Assembly (NCBI GenBank): GCA_012523365.1
Contig: JAAYIQ010000088.1
Span: 1-64,000 of the forward strand
Source of the DNA: Clostridiaceae bacterium
GTDB taxonomy: Bacteria; Bacillota; Clostridia; Saccharofermentanales; Saccharofermentanaceae
Direction of reading: 5' to 3'
DNA: 64,000 nucleotides
The notes beneath the pieces are model-generated. The model did no database searches and had not been told where the DNA came from. It worked only from the letters and a program-made list of their open reading frames with translations. The position numbers and the translations under genes are program-made. Shown piece by piece: positions 51,693-61,331 of the stretch. How positions within the stretch are numbered: position 1 is the first letter of the stretch; every line of letters begins with the position of its first letter.

Positions 51693-52901
51693 ATGCTATT
51701 GGGGATTCGAATCCGGAATTACACACTTTTCCTCGACGACAGAGCGGGAGCTCTTCTCGAGGATTTTTTAACCGGTACGGTCAATAATGCTCAAGCCGTA
51801 CCCGCGGGGATTTCGCAGGCTATTCCGCTCAGCAACCTAAACGCTTTGATCGGTCGCAATCAATCGGGAAAAAGCTCGTTTTTCGATTGTCTTTCTTTTA
51901 TTTCTGACTCTCTCTCGAAGGGTTGCGCGGAAGCGTCGGTGGTCCGGGATAGACCCGGGTTTTCAAGGCTCTTGAGCACCGGCGCGGATCACATGGAGTT
52001 TGAGCTGTTGTTCCTGATGTCAAACGGCCACAACCCGACACTCCCGAACGAATACTATATTGCGTATCAATTCGCTTTGGTTCCGGACGCGAACGGTAAA
52101 CCGTCCTATCAGTCGGAAAAAGTGATTTACAGCACACGACCGGAGAAAGCGGACCACATTGTGGTCCTCGATATGACCGATGCAAAAGGAAAGGTCATGT
52201 TCAACGATATTCTCATCGACGCGAGCCTTTCGGACCCCCGTCATTCCGCGTTGAGATCTTACGGGAATATTACCCAGTGCGCGATTTTGAATGCGCTTCA
52301 CAGAGAGATTACCCGCTGGTATTTCTGCCGGTTCAGTAATCCGAAAGGAAGAAACGGCGGCAAACAGCAGATTGCGCCGGGCGGGCATAAGCATTTGAAC
52401 AGTGACGGGTCCAACGTGAATAACGTCCTTGAGTTTTTAAAAAGCGATGATCCGCGACACTATCATCGGCTGATGGAGCGTATCACGGAAAGGATTCCGA
52501 CCGTCGGAAAAGTCAAGGATAAGCTTCCCGACGATTTCCGGGACAGCCCCAATCGGCTTTTCCTGTATCTTCTTTTGCTGAATGATCCCGTCCCAAGGCC
52601 GATGATCTGTGTTGAAACTCCCGATTTGGAGTTGTACCATGATATGGTTGATGTTTTATCGGGTGAATTTCGGGATTATACAATTCGTCACCCTTATTCT
52701 CAAATCATCTTTTCGACTCATAACCCATATATTCTCGAATCGGTTTCGCCGAAAGAGGTGTGGATATTTAAAAGGAGCGATGAGGATGATGCGGATTCCA
52801 CGGATATCCGATGCGCCGGTTCTGATCCGATCGTATCTGAAATGTACGATCAGGGAGTCGGTATGGGTGCGATTTGGTATTCGGGACACTTTGACGACTG
52901 A
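51693..52901 (+). CDS. AAA/OLD-like ABC-type ATPase
   Basis: 402 residues of the SMC/OLD-type ATPase fold (AAA_15/AAA_21-like). It opens with MLLGIRIRNYTLF, as many family members do. Walker A is GRNQSGKSS (about 54-62); the late strand IIFSTHNPYILESV holds the H-loop histidine. The Walker B position reads MICVETPDLELY where the family has hydrophobics-EEPE, so the second acidic (catalytic) Glu appears replaced by Thr. No clear LSDG signature precedes it. There is no C-terminal TOPRIM domain; the next gene probably provides it. AGGAG lies seven to eight bases upstream. Confidence 0.8.
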   Translation: MLLGIRIRNYTLFLDDRAGALLEDFLTGTVNNAQAVPAGISQAIPLSNLNALIGRNQSGKSSFFDCLSFISDSLSKGCAEASVVRDRPGFSRLLSTGADHMEFELLFLMSNGHNPTLPNEYYIAYQFALVPDANGKPSYQSEKVIYSTRPEKADHIVVLDMTDAKGKVMFNDILIDASLSDPRHSALRSYGNITQCAILNALHREITRWYFCRFSNPKGRNGGKQQIAPGGHKHLNSDGSNVNNVLEFLKSDDPRHYHRLMERITERIPTVGKVKDKLPDDFRDSPNRLFLYLLLLNDPVPRPMICVETPDLELYHDMVDVLSGEFRDYTIRHPYSQIIFSTHNPYILESVSPKEVWIFKRSDEDDADSTDIRCAGSDPIVSEMYDQGVGMGAIWYSGHFDD

Positions 52902-52915
52902 ATCGGAGAGACGGA

Positions 52916-53590
52916 ATGCGTTTTGAAGTTTTGACGGAAGATCGGTCGGGAGCCGTTATGGTGAGTCGACTGATGAGTAAAATCATTGATCCTTTGGTTT
53001 CGGACTACAACATTAGGATCCGCCCGCATCGCGGCAGAGGGGATGTTCCGTCCAATCCTTATCAGGCCCCCAAGGCGCAGGCCTCCGGTCTTTTGGATCT
53101 TCTGCCGGCGAAACTCCGCGCGTATGATCGCGTTTTTGCAGGCAGTGAAACTGTTCTGGTTGTGATCATGGATTCCGACTATCATTCCCCCGGTGAACTT
53201 AGGGACAGACTTATTTCATTATGCCGGAAGCATGCTCCTGCTCTTCATTCTGTGGTCGGTCTGTGCGTCGAAGAAACCGAGTCATGGCTGATCGGAGATA
53301 AGTCGGCACTGATGCGCGCGTACCCGGAAGCAAATATGTCCGTGCTCGACGAATACCGACAAGACAGCGTTTGCGGGACTTGGGAAATCCTTTGTCGGAG
53401 TATACTCGGCGCAAAGGCTGAACGAGTCATTCGCGTCGGTTACCCGGCAATCGGCCAATATAAGCATGATTGGGCCCAGAGGATATCAGAGTATATGGAG
53501 CCGGACAGGAATGCTTCTCCGAGTTTTCAGCGATTTCGTTCATACCTTTCCTACATGATCGAGAAGACATTGGAGAGTCACGGCCGATGA
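52916..53590 (+). CDS. TOPRIM-like protein (DUF4276-like), partner of the ATPase
   Basis: 224 residues. The pattern fits a TOPRIM fold: FEVLTEDRSG at the N-terminus supplies the acidic residue (E8) and VVIMDSDYH (D86, D88) the DXD pair; CVEETESWLIGDKSALM follows, a hallmark of DUF4276 (ELEAWFLGD-type). Such proteins are typically encoded beside AAA ATPases, as here (15 bases apart), as nuclease partners in presumed anti-phage modules. Nuclease activity is inferred. Its stop overlaps hemW by four bases (ATGA). Confidence 0.7.
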   Translation: MRFEVLTEDRSGAVMVSRLMSKIIDPLVSDYNIRIRPHRGRGDVPSNPYQAPKAQASGLLDLLPAKLRAYDRVFAGSETVLVVIMDSDYHSPGELRDRLISLCRKHAPALHSVVGLCVEETESWLIGDKSALMRAYPEANMSVLDEYRQDSVCGTWEILCRSILGAKAERVIRVGYPAIGQYKHDWAQRISEYMEPDRNASPSFQRFRSYLSYMIEKTLESHGR

Positions 53591-54735
53591 ACAGGATTTC
53601 GGCCGCGTACATTCACATCCCGTTTTGTGTTCGTAAATGCCCTTACTGCGACTTTGTATCCTCGGATCATGACTTCGGCTTGATTCGCCCTTACGTGACG
53701 TCGCTGATCAGGGAAATCGAAATTACGGCCGACAGGGTGCCCGGCGGACCGTTAACAACGATTTATATCGGAGGCGGAACTCCGTCTCTTCTTGCTCCCG
53801 AGAGCGTTGATTTGATCATGAACACACTCCGGACTTCATTTGCTGTCGATGAGACCGCTGAAATAACACTTGAGGTTAATCCGGGTACGGTAAGCCTCGC
53901 GTCTCTTTCGGGTTATCGAAAAGCCGGGATAAACCGTATTTCGATCGGCGTACAAAGCTTTTCGAACGATATACTGAGGAACCTGGGCAGAATTCATACC
54001 GCCGAGGATGCGCTAAGATCCGTTGATACCTGCTTCGAGGCGGGGTTTCGGAATGTTTCCTGCGATCTGATGCTTGGCGTTCCCGGCCAAACCCGGTCTG
54101 ACGCGGAGCGATCCGTTCTCCTTCTGACTGAGAAGCGCGTGCCCCATATATCCTGCTATTCGCTCGGGCTTGAAGAGGGGACGCCTTATCATGCCCGATA
54201 TATGAATAACCCGGAACTTCTTCCTTCCGAAGATGAGGAACGGAAAATGTATCACAGTCTTCGAAGTATTCTGATCGGTGAAGGCTATATTCATTATGAA
54301 ATCAGCAACTATTCTTTGCCCGGATTCTTGAGCCGACACAACACGGTTTACTGGAAAGCCCTTCCGTATTACGGCTTCGGTTGTGGAGCACACTCGTATA
54401 CAAACGGGATGAGATCCGGAAACACGGTAAGTATACGGCGTTATGTTGATTTGCTCTCGTCGGAGAGCCCTGACCTCAATTTGCTGACGGATGAGTGTAT
54501 TTTGATTGACCGGGAGGAGGCAATGAAAGAATTCATGCTTCTCGGTTTTCGGCTGTTGGACGGAGTATCGGGACGGGAGTTTTCCGATCGATTCGGAGCC
54601 GATATGGCGCTTGTATTCAAACTGCAACTGGATGATTTATCGCGTCGCGGATTGATCGAAAAGACTCCGGACCGTATTTGCCTGAGCGAACCGGGACTGG
54701 ATTATGCCAATGAAGTTTTTCGAAGTTTTGTATAA
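53587..54735 (+). CDS. hemW: radical SAM heme chaperone HemW (HemN-like)
   Basis: 382 residues. Motifs: AYIHIPFCVRKCPYCDFVS (CX3CX2C cluster site), IYIGGGTPSLL, GINRISIGVQSF and the C-terminal HemN_C domain. It lacks the extra cysteine upstream that marks true coproporphyrinogen dehydrogenase HemN, so HemW is more likely. Start 53587 overlaps the preceding stop; the frame is open to 53470 inside that gene. In Clostridia hemW normally stands before hrcA, as here. Confidence 0.92.
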   Translation: MNRISAAYIHIPFCVRKCPYCDFVSSDHDFGLIRPYVTSLIREIEITADRVPGGPLTTIYIGGGTPSLLAPESVDLIMNTLRTSFAVDETAEITLEVNPGTVSLASLSGYRKAGINRISIGVQSFSNDILRNLGRIHTAEDALRSVDTCFEAGFRNVSCDLMLGVPGQTRSDAERSVLLLTEKRVPHISCYSLGLEEGTPYHARYMNNPELLPSEDEERKMYHSLRSILIGEGYIHYEISNYSLPGFLSRHNTVYWKALPYYGFGCGAHSYTNGMRSGNTVSIRRYVDLLSSESPDLNLLTDECILIDREEAMKEFMLLGFRLLDGVSGREFSDRFGADMALVFKLQLDDLSRRGLIEKTPDRICLSEPGLDYANEVFRSFV

Positions 54736-54781
54736 ATCGGCTCGATTCAACACAAGGTATTCAATCTGCGCAAATTGCCAT

Positions 54782-54810
54782 TTGACATTCTTTGACTATG
54801 GTGCTAAATT
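54782..54810 (+). promoter_or_regulatory. sigma-A promoter of the hrcA operon
   Basis: TTGACA (54782-54787), 17-base spacer, TAAATT (54805-54810). The CIRCE operator follows within five bases. Confidence 0.85.
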
Positions 54811-54814
54811 GGTT

Positions 54815-54841
54815 TTAGCAGTCAATGAATGCGAGTGCTAA
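54815..54841. promoter_or_regulatory. CIRCE operator (HrcA binding site)
   Basis: TTAGCAGTC-N9-GAGTGCTAA, matching the consensus TTAGCACTC-N9-GAGTGCTAA except for one base (G for C at 54821). It overlaps the transcript start, giving HrcA autorepression of the heat-shock operon. Confidence 0.93.
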
Positions 54842-54908
54842 GAGCGTCTCAGGGTAGTTTGCATTCAGACATGTCCGAATCCGAATCGTTTGGAAGGGGG
54901 TGGCCGCA

Positions 54909-55967
54909 ATGCCTTTGGATCAACGCAAGAAGCAAATTCTCCAGGCAATCGTCGACGATTATGTTTCGACGGCAGAGCCGGTCGCTTCGAACTCTCTTAT
55001 TCAACGGCATGATTTTCGAGTCAGTTCCGCAACGGTTCGCAACGAGATGGCCGATTTGGAGCAAATGGGTTATCTGGAGCAACCGCATACGTCTTCCGGA
55101 CGGGTTCCGTCGGACAAGGGCTACAGAGAATATGTTGACTCGCTGATGAGGGTGGATCAGCTTTCGGATGAAGAAGGAGAGCAAATCAAGAGTAGACTGA
55201 GTGACAGTTTCGACGAGCTGGCCGGTCTTCTGAAGAAAGCATCAAGCACCTTGTCGGAGCAGACGGGATTCGTTTCTCTTGCATTAACTCCAAGGCTTCG
55301 CAAGAGTTATCTGAAGCAACTTAAAATGATGATGATCGAACCGGGGAAGGTTTTGGTCGTGGTCGTACTCTCCGCCGGTATCGTCAAGGATCGATTGGTA
55401 AGAATTCCGGATTATCTGACTCCGGAGCAGTTGTCGTTGATTTCGAATTCGATTGAGTCAGGTCTAAGCGGGAAACCGCTGGAAGAAATTACATTGGTGA
55501 CGGTCGCGTCGGCGGCAAAGGAGTCGCAAGTTCCCGAGTCTCTTCTGAACCAGATTTTGTACGAGGCATACACTGCAATTAAACAAGCCGATAATCTTGA
55601 ACTATACATGGACGGTACCAATCGAATGTTGTCTCTTCCGGAATTCAGCAATATCAGCAAAGCCAGAAGTCTTTTCGATACATTGGCAACGGACGGTATT
55701 GTCTCGGGATATGTTAACGAATTGTCAATGGACAATGAAAGGGCTACTTATATGATCCGGATCGGGCAAGAGATATCGATCGAGGGTCTTTCGGATTGTA
55801 GTTTTGTAACCACCACATATAATGTGGGTGATCGGATTGCGGGTAATATCGGGGTTATCGGGCCGAAACGCATGGAATATTCAAAGGTTATCTCACAAAT
55901 CAGTTTTGTACGTGAGGTAATTAATAATCAGATGAATCGATTGAAAGAATTGAACGGAGGATTTTGA
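54909..55967 (+). CDS. hrcA: heat-inducible repressor HrcA
   Basis: 352 residues. N-terminal winged helix (LDQRKKQILQAIVDDYVSTA, SSATVRNEMADLEQMGYL, HTSSGRVPSDKGYREYVD) then the GAF-like and dimerisation regions. Represses the operon through CIRCE; stability depends on GroEL in other Firmicutes. Start chosen at ATG 54909 with AAGGGGGTGG upstream; a GTG at 54900 is also in frame. Confidence 0.95.
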   Translation: MPLDQRKKQILQAIVDDYVSTAEPVASNSLIQRHDFRVSSATVRNEMADLEQMGYLEQPHTSSGRVPSDKGYREYVDSLMRVDQLSDEEGEQIKSRLSDSFDELAGLLKKASSTLSEQTGFVSLALTPRLRKSYLKQLKMMMIEPGKVLVVVVLSAGIVKDRLVRIPDYLTPEQLSLISNSIESGLSGKPLEEITLVTVASAAKESQVPESLLNQILYEAYTAIKQADNLELYMDGTNRMLSLPEFSNISKARSLFDTLATDGIVSGYVNELSMDNERATYMIRIGQEISIEGLSDCSFVTTTYNVGDRIAGNIGVIGPKRMEYSKVISQISFVREVINNQMNRLKELNGGF

Positions 55968-55968
55968 T

Positions 55969-56589
55969 ATGACAAAGAGACCACACGGTGAGACACAGGC
56001 GCATAAGGCTTGCGATTCCGAATGGAATGAGACAGAGGATCAGTCGATCGCAACGGAAACGGATTCGACCGGGTCTGCGGAGACAGGCGTGGATCAGAAG
56101 AGCGACAAAAAAGGCAAAAAGTCCGATAAAACGGCGCATGAGGAACGACTGAATTCCGAGATTTCCGAAATGAAGGATCGTTATGTAAGGCTTCTTGCAG
56201 AGTATGAGAATTTCAGGAAGCGTTCTCAGAAGGAGCGTGAGGCACTTTACGCGGATGCTGTCGCCGAGGTCACGAAGGAATGGCTTCCGGTGATCGACAA
56301 TGTGGAAAGAGCAATGTGTTTTTCGGACCCCAATTCCGAGGATACGGCAGTAAAGGTCGCCGAGGGTGTTCAGATGATCCATCGGCAGATCACGGAGGTC
56401 TTGGCGAAGTTCGGAGTAACCGAAATCGACTGCACGGAAGGCGGATGCTTTGATCCGAATATCCATGAGGCCGTCATGCATGTCGAGGATGAGGGGTTCG
56501 GCGAACAGTGTGTCGCACAGGTTTTCCAGAAGGGCTACCGGACCAAGGACAGAGTGATCCGCTATTCGGTCGTTAAAGTCGCAAACTAG
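55969..56589 (+). CDS. grpE: nucleotide exchange factor GrpE
   Basis: 206 residues. Charged, disordered first 60 residues, then the long coiled-coil helix (RYVRLLAEYENFRKRSQKE) and the beta domain with GVTEIDCTEGGCFDPNIHEA and FQKGYRTKDRVIRYSVVKVA. Releases ADP from DnaK. One base after the hrcA stop. Confidence 0.96.
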   Translation: MTKRPHGETQAHKACDSEWNETEDQSIATETDSTGSAETGVDQKSDKKGKKSDKTAHEERLNSEISEMKDRYVRLLAEYENFRKRSQKEREALYADAVAEVTKEWLPVIDNVERAMCFSDPNSEDTAVKVAEGVQMIHRQITEVLAKFGVTEIDCTEGGCFDPNIHEAVMHVEDEGFGEQCVAQVFQKGYRTKDRVIRYSVVKVAN

Positions 56590-56607
56590 ATATAAAGGAG
56601 AAAGAGA

Positions 56608-57213
56608 ATGAGCACAGAAACCATCAAGTCCAACCTGGTCCCGACCGTTATTGAGACGACAAACAGAGGTGAGCGCGCCTACGACATCTTTTCCAGACTC
56701 TTGAAAGAAAGAATTATTATTTTGTCTGAGGAGGTCAATCACATTACCGCAAGCCTCATTACCGCGCAACTGCTTTTTTTGGAGGCGGAGGACCCGGATA
56801 AGGATATTCAGTTTTACATCAACAGCCCCGGCGGATCCGTGTCGGACGGGCTGATGATATTTGACACCATGAATCACATCAAGCCGGACGTTCAGACGAT
56901 ATGTATGGGCATGTCCGCATCGATGGGCGCTTTTCTTTTGGCGGCCGGTACCAAGGGCAAGCGTTTCATTCTTCCGAATGCGGAGGTCATGATCCACCAG
57001 CCCTCCGGCGGCACACAAGGTCAGGCGACCGACATATTAATCGCGGCTAAGCATATCCAGAAGACCAAGGGGCGTTTGAATGAGTTGATGTCCGCAATGA
57101 CCGGACAGAAGCTTGAGACCATCGAGAAGGACATGGACCGGGACAATTGGATGAACGCGGAAGAAGCCGTCAAGTACGGAATTGTCGATCAAATCATGAA
57201 TAAAAGAGCATAA
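56608..57213 (+). CDS. clpP: ATP-dependent Clp protease proteolytic subunit
   Basis: 201 residues. Serine protease forming the tetradecameric ClpP chamber. Catalytic Ser in [16 protein letters not shown], His in VMIHQPSGG, Asp in [10 protein letters not shown]. In Firmicutes clpP is usually found near tig-clpX; here it lies between grpE and dnaK, in a CIRCE-controlled unit. AAAGGAG precedes the start. Confidence 0.95.
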   Translation: MSTETIKSNLVPTVIETTNRGERAYDIFSRLLKERIIILSEEVNHITASLITAQLLFLEAEDPDKDIQFYINSPGGSVSDGLMIFDTMNHIKPDVQTICMGMSASMGAFLLAAGTKGKRFILPNAEVMIHQPSGGTQGQATDILIAAKHIQKTKGRLNELMSAMTGQKLETIEKDMDRDNWMNAEEAVKYGIVDQIMNKRA

Positions 57214-57228
57214 ACGGAGGATAAGTAT

Positions 57229-59064
57229 ATGGCTAAAGTAATTGGAATTGATTTAGGAACAACGAATTCATGTGTAGCGGTTATGGAGGGCGGCGAGGTC
57301 GTCGTCATACCGAATCCGGAAGGCAATCGAACAACGCCTTCGGTCGTCGCGTTTTCGAAGACGGGCGAGAGGTTGATCGGACAGGTCGCAAAGAGACAAG
57401 CGGTCACCAATCCGGATCGAACGGTACAATCGATCAAAAGAGAGATGGGCTCGAACTACAAGGTCAAAATTGATGACAAAGAATATTCTCCTCAGGAGAT
57501 TTCCGCGATGATCCTCGGGAAGATGAAGAGCGACGCCGAGGCTTATCTCGGACAGCCGGTTACACAGGCGGTAATCACCGTTCCCGCGTATTTCTCGGAC
57601 TCGCAAAGACAAGCTACAAAAGATGCGGGTAAAATTGCCGGGCTTGAGGTGCTGAGAATCATCAATGAGCCGACCGCAGCTTCACTTGCGTACGGCCTGG
57701 ACAAGGAAACGGATCAGAAAATCCTGGTGTTTGACTTGGGTGGCGGAACTTTCGACGTCTCAATTCTCGAAATCGGCGACGGAGTTTTTGAAGTCTTGGC
57801 TACGGCCGGCAACAACCGGTTGGGTGGTGACGACTTCGACGCAAAAGTAGTGGATTACCTCGTGGATACCTTTAAAAAGGATCAGGGAGTTGATTTGCGC
57901 GCGGATAAGATGGCAATGCAAAGACTTCGCGAGGCCGCCGAGAAATCCAAAATCGAGCTGTCCGGAGTAGCAACTTCAAATATCAATCTGGCATATATTA
58001 CAGCGGATGCCAGCGGGCCCAAACATATGGACATCACACTGACCCGTGCAAAGTTTGATGAGTTGACACATGATCTGGTCGAGAAAACGATGGAACCCTT
58101 AAGACGCGCGATGTCGGATGCCGACATGACGCCGAGCGATATTCACAAGATCCTTTTGGTCGGCGGATCGACACGTATTCCTGCGGTTCAAGATGCGGTC
58201 AAGAAGTATTTCGGAAAAGAACCGTTCAAAGGAATCAATCCTGACGAGTGTGTCGCCATCGGAGCGGCAATTCAGGCTGCGGTTCTGACCGGAGACGTGA
58301 AGGGTCTTCTGCTTCTGGATGTCACCCCCCTGTCGCTCGGCATCGAGACCCAAGGTGGTGTGTTTACCAAAATGATCGAGCGCAACACCACCATACCGAC
58401 CAAGAAAAGTCAGATCTTTTCTACGGCGGCGGACGGACAGACGCAGGTTGACGTACATGTTCTTCAGGGTGAGCGTGAGATCGCATCTTACAACAAAACA
58501 CTCGGCAATTTTATCCTTGACGGAATCGCACCCGCTCCGAGAGGGGTACCACAGATCGAGGTCACTTTTGATATCGACGCGAACGGTATCGTTCACGTAA
58601 CGGCCAAGGATATGGGTACGGGACGCGAACAGAAAATTACGATCACAGCATCCACCAATATGACCGAGGATCAGATCAAAGACGCGATCAAGGAAGCGGA
58701 ATTGCACGCCGCCGAAGACTCCAAGAGAAAAGAAGAGGTCGAGACCAAGAATCACGCGGAGACTTCCGTTTACCAGACGGAGAAAACTCTGAATGAGCTG
58801 GGCGACAAGGTCGAAGCGGCGGATAAAGCGCCCGTTGAAGATGCACTCGGCAGACTGAAGCAGGCCATCAGCGTCAATAATTATGAAGACATGAAGAAGG
58901 AAACCGAGGCGGTTCAGCAAGCCTTCTACAAGATCAGCGAGAAACTCTATCAGCAACCGAACGCGGAGCCCGGACAAGCGGCCCCGAATCCGGATGACTA
59001 TACGGGTTATCAGGAGCCCGGAGCCGACGGCGATGGCTTTAAGAATGCCGGCGGAGATTTCTGA
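57229..59064 (+). CDS. dnaK: molecular chaperone DnaK (Hsp70)
   Basis: 611 residues. ATPase domain with [18 protein letters not shown] at the N-terminus, [15 protein letters not shown] and [12 protein letters not shown]; substrate domain with [16 protein letters not shown]; a helical lid and a short Gly-rich C-terminus. The length is that of Gram-positive DnaK with the 24-residue deletion. AGGA precedes the start. Confidence 0.97.
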   Translation: MAKVIGIDLGTTNSCVAVMEGGEVVVIPNPEGNRTTPSVVAFSKTGERLIGQVAKRQAVTNPDRTVQSIKREMGSNYKVKIDDKEYSPQEISAMILGKMKSDAEAYLGQPVTQAVITVPAYFSDSQRQATKDAGKIAGLEVLRIINEPTAASLAYGLDKETDQKILVFDLGGGTFDVSILEIGDGVFEVLATAGNNRLGGDDFDAKVVDYLVDTFKKDQGVDLRADKMAMQRLREAAEKSKIELSGVATSNINLAYITADASGPKHMDITLTRAKFDELTHDLVEKTMEPLRRAMSDADMTPSDIHKILLVGGSTRIPAVQDAVKKYFGKEPFKGINPDECVAIGAAIQAAVLTGDVKGLLLLDVTPLSLGIETQGGVFTKMIERNTTIPTKKSQIFSTAADGQTQVDVHVLQGEREIASYNKTLGNFILDGIAPAPRGVPQIEVTFDIDANGIVHVTAKDMGTGREQKITITASTNMTEDQIKDAIKEAELHAAEDSKRKEEVETKNHAETSVYQTEKTLNELGDKVEAADKAPVEDALGRLKQAISVNNYEDMKKETEAVQQAFYKISEKLYQQPNAEPGQAAPNPDDYTGYQEPGADGDGFKNAGGDF

Positions 59065-59083
59065 TTCATATTCGTCGGGTCGG

Positions 59084-59116
59084 GGCATGGAGCGGCAGAA
59101 GCGCCGTATCCATGCC
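59084..59116 (+). other. hairpin between dnaK and dnaJ
   Basis: GGCATGGA/TCCATGCC with an inner CGGC/GCCG stem, no T-run. Probably an mRNA-processing or stabilising hairpin. Confidence 0.45.
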
Positions 59117-59158
59117 TTGGCTTGACTGATCGGACGAAATAACGAGGAGGGCACGTCT

Positions 59159-60283
59159 TTGGCAGAAAAGCGTGATTATTATGAGGTTCTCGGAGTCGGG
59201 AAGAGCGCTTCGGATGAGGATCTGAAGAAGGCTTATCGGAAACTCGCGAAGCAGTATCATCCGGATCTGAATCCGAACGATAAGGCGGCGGAGGCCAAGT
59301 TCAAGGAAGCGAACGAGGCATATGCCGTTCTTTCCGATTCCGAAAAGCGCCGACAATATGATCAATTCGGCCACGCCGGAATGGATGGGCAAGGATTTTC
59401 CGGTTTCTCGGGCGTCGATATCGATCTCGGAGATTTGTTCGGATCGATTTTCGGGGGAGCGTTTGGCGGCGGAAGAAGAAGGACCGGTCCCGAGAAGGGG
59501 GACAACCTCAAATACGGTTTGGCTCTCGACTTCATGGAGGCCGCTTTTGGTGTTGATAAGACAATTACAATTTCAAAAGAAGATATTTGCGATACATGTA
59601 AGGGATCCGGTGCCGCAACCGGATCCTCTCCGGAAACATGTCCTTCCTGTAAGGGCTCCGGTCGCGTACAACAACAATCACAGACGCTGTTCGGCATTAC
59701 GATGGTTACCCGTGATTGTCCGGCATGCGGAGGAACGGGATCGGTTATCCGTAATCCTTGTGCATCCTGCGGAGGTCGAGGAAGACGCGCGAAGAAAAAA
59801 GACATCAAAATTCATGTCCCCGCCGGAGTGGATACCGGTGATATGTTGCCGATCAAAGGAGAAGGCGAGCCGGGCTTGCGCGGCGGTCCTTACGGGGATC
59901 TCTACGTTCAGTTCAAGGTGAAGCCGCACCCGGTTTTCGATCGAAAAGGGGTCAACACCTATTGTGATATGCCGATCACCTACATGCAAGCGGCGCTGGG
60001 AGCCGAGATTGATATTCCGACGATCGACGGCAAGATCAAAACACGAATCAAGGAGGGAACGCAACCCTTTGACACGTATACACTTCGCGGGAAAGGTATT
60101 CCCAATAAGAACCGGCCGACGAGCCGGGGAGATCATATTTGTCGTTTCATCCTAGAGGTGCCGACCAATATGACAGAAGAGCAGAAAACGCTTCTCAAAA
60201 GATTCGAAGACACGCTCTCAGACCGGAATTATCTGAAGAGAAACAATTTTTTCCAGAAAGTGAAGGAAATCTTTGGTATCTGA
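59159..60283 (+). CDS. dnaJ: chaperone DnaJ
   Basis: 374 residues from a TTG start (GGAGGG nine bases upstream). J-domain with the HPD motif ([11 protein letters not shown]), a Gly/Phe-rich stretch, four zinc repeats [32 protein letters not shown] (about 140-205), then client-binding beta domains. Stimulates DnaK. Overlaps prmA by 11 bases. Confidence 0.96.
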   Translation: MAEKRDYYEVLGVGKSASDEDLKKAYRKLAKQYHPDLNPNDKAAEAKFKEANEAYAVLSDSEKRRQYDQFGHAGMDGQGFSGFSGVDIDLGDLFGSIFGGAFGGGRRRTGPEKGDNLKYGLALDFMEAAFGVDKTITISKEDICDTCKGSGAATGSSPETCPSCKGSGRVQQQSQTLFGITMVTRDCPACGGTGSVIRNPCASCGGRGRRAKKKDIKIHVPAGVDTGDMLPIKGEGEPGLRGGPYGDLYVQFKVKPHPVFDRKGVNTYCDMPITYMQAALGAEIDIPTIDGKIKTRIKEGTQPFDTYTLRGKGIPNKNRPTSRGDHICRFILEVPTNMTEEQKTLLKRFEDTLSDRNYLKRNNFFQKVKEIFGI

Positions 60284-61304
60284 TTCGAAATGGACGGTTT
60301 TTTCGATAAAGACGACCGGTGAGGCATCCGACGCGGTTTGCGATATGCTTCAGGAATTGGGCGCGAGCGGAGTTTCCGTATCGGATCCTTCGGACATGCG
60401 AGCGATCCTTGAGGATCCGAACTCATTGGCATTCGCTGATGATGATTTTATCGAATCACTCGGTTCCGAAGTTCTGATACAGGCCTATTTCCCGATCATC
60501 GGATCCATGTTGCAGGCCTCCGATCCGAGCGGAAGAACGAGCCCCGGGAGCCGGGAACGAGAGCTTTACGCCGATATTCCCCGGTCATTATTTCTGCAGG
60601 AAGATATTCACGAGACAATTAAGAGCCGCCTCTCAAATATCGCCGAGTTTCTCCCGATCGGGACAGGGGAAGTGACTGCTTCCACCCTCCGGGAGGAGGA
60701 GTGGGCGGATAATTGGAAGAAGGACTATAAGGCTTTTCGTGTATCGGATCGAGTCATAGTATGTCCGTCATGGGAAGAGTACGAGGCAGGCGAGGGGGAA
60801 ATTGTTATTCGTATGGATCCAGGATCTGCTTTCGGAACGGGTACACATGAGACGACCGCGATGTGTGCCGAAATAATCGATCGTATTGTGTCCGGGCGGG
60901 ATCGGGTTCTTGATTTGGGTTGTGGCTCAGGAATACTTTCCGTATTATCAAGCAAACTCGGTGCGGGATACGTCGAGGCAATCGACATCGATCGGAGCGC
61001 CGTGATCGTAGCATCCGGGAATGTACGCGCGAACAACGCCGATGTATATGTGCACGACGGGGTGCTTGACGATGCAGTCCGGAAAGATTATTCACTCATC
61101 GTCGCCAACATCATTGCCGACGTTCTCACGGATCTGTGTCCGAAGTTTACGAATTACCTTGCTCCGGGAGGCCTTCTTCTGATATCCGGAATCATTGATC
61201 ACAGAAGTGCTGACCTGTTGAATACATATAAAACTGACGGGTATGAATGCGTTGAAGCGAATAAAAAGGGAGATTGGTATTCATTTTTATTTCGGAGACC
61301 GTAG
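60273..61304 (+). CDS. prmA: ribosomal protein L11 methyltransferase PrmA
   Basis: 343 residues, TTG start preceded by AAGGAA and overlapping dnaJ. N-terminal substrate domain (about 1-140), then the SAM domain: [33 protein letters not shown] and ANIIADVL (NPPY-type N...). Longer than the usual 310 owing to an insertion in the N-terminal domain. End of the hrcA unit, convergent with mutY (27-base gap). Confidence 0.93.
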   Translation: MVSDSKWTVFSIKTTGEASDAVCDMLQELGASGVSVSDPSDMRAILEDPNSLAFADDDFIESLGSEVLIQAYFPIIGSMLQASDPSGRTSPGSRERELYADIPRSLFLQEDIHETIKSRLSNIAEFLPIGTGEVTASTLREEEWADNWKKDYKAFRVSDRVIVCPSWEEYEAGEGEIVIRMDPGSAFGTGTHETTAMCAEIIDRIVSGRDRVLDLGCGSGILSVLSSKLGAGYVEAIDIDRSAVIVASGNVRANNADVYVHDGVLDDAVRKDYSLIVANIIADVLTDLCPKFTNYLAPGGLLLISGIIDHRSADLLNTYKTDGYECVEANKKGDWYSFLFRRP

Positions 61305-61331
61305 CATTTGTTCGTCAATCGATTTGCGATG

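Noticed and set aside
58099-59154. 351-residue antisense frame over dnaK
   Set aside because: Long antisense frames over dnaK are a well-known artefact of its codon pattern.
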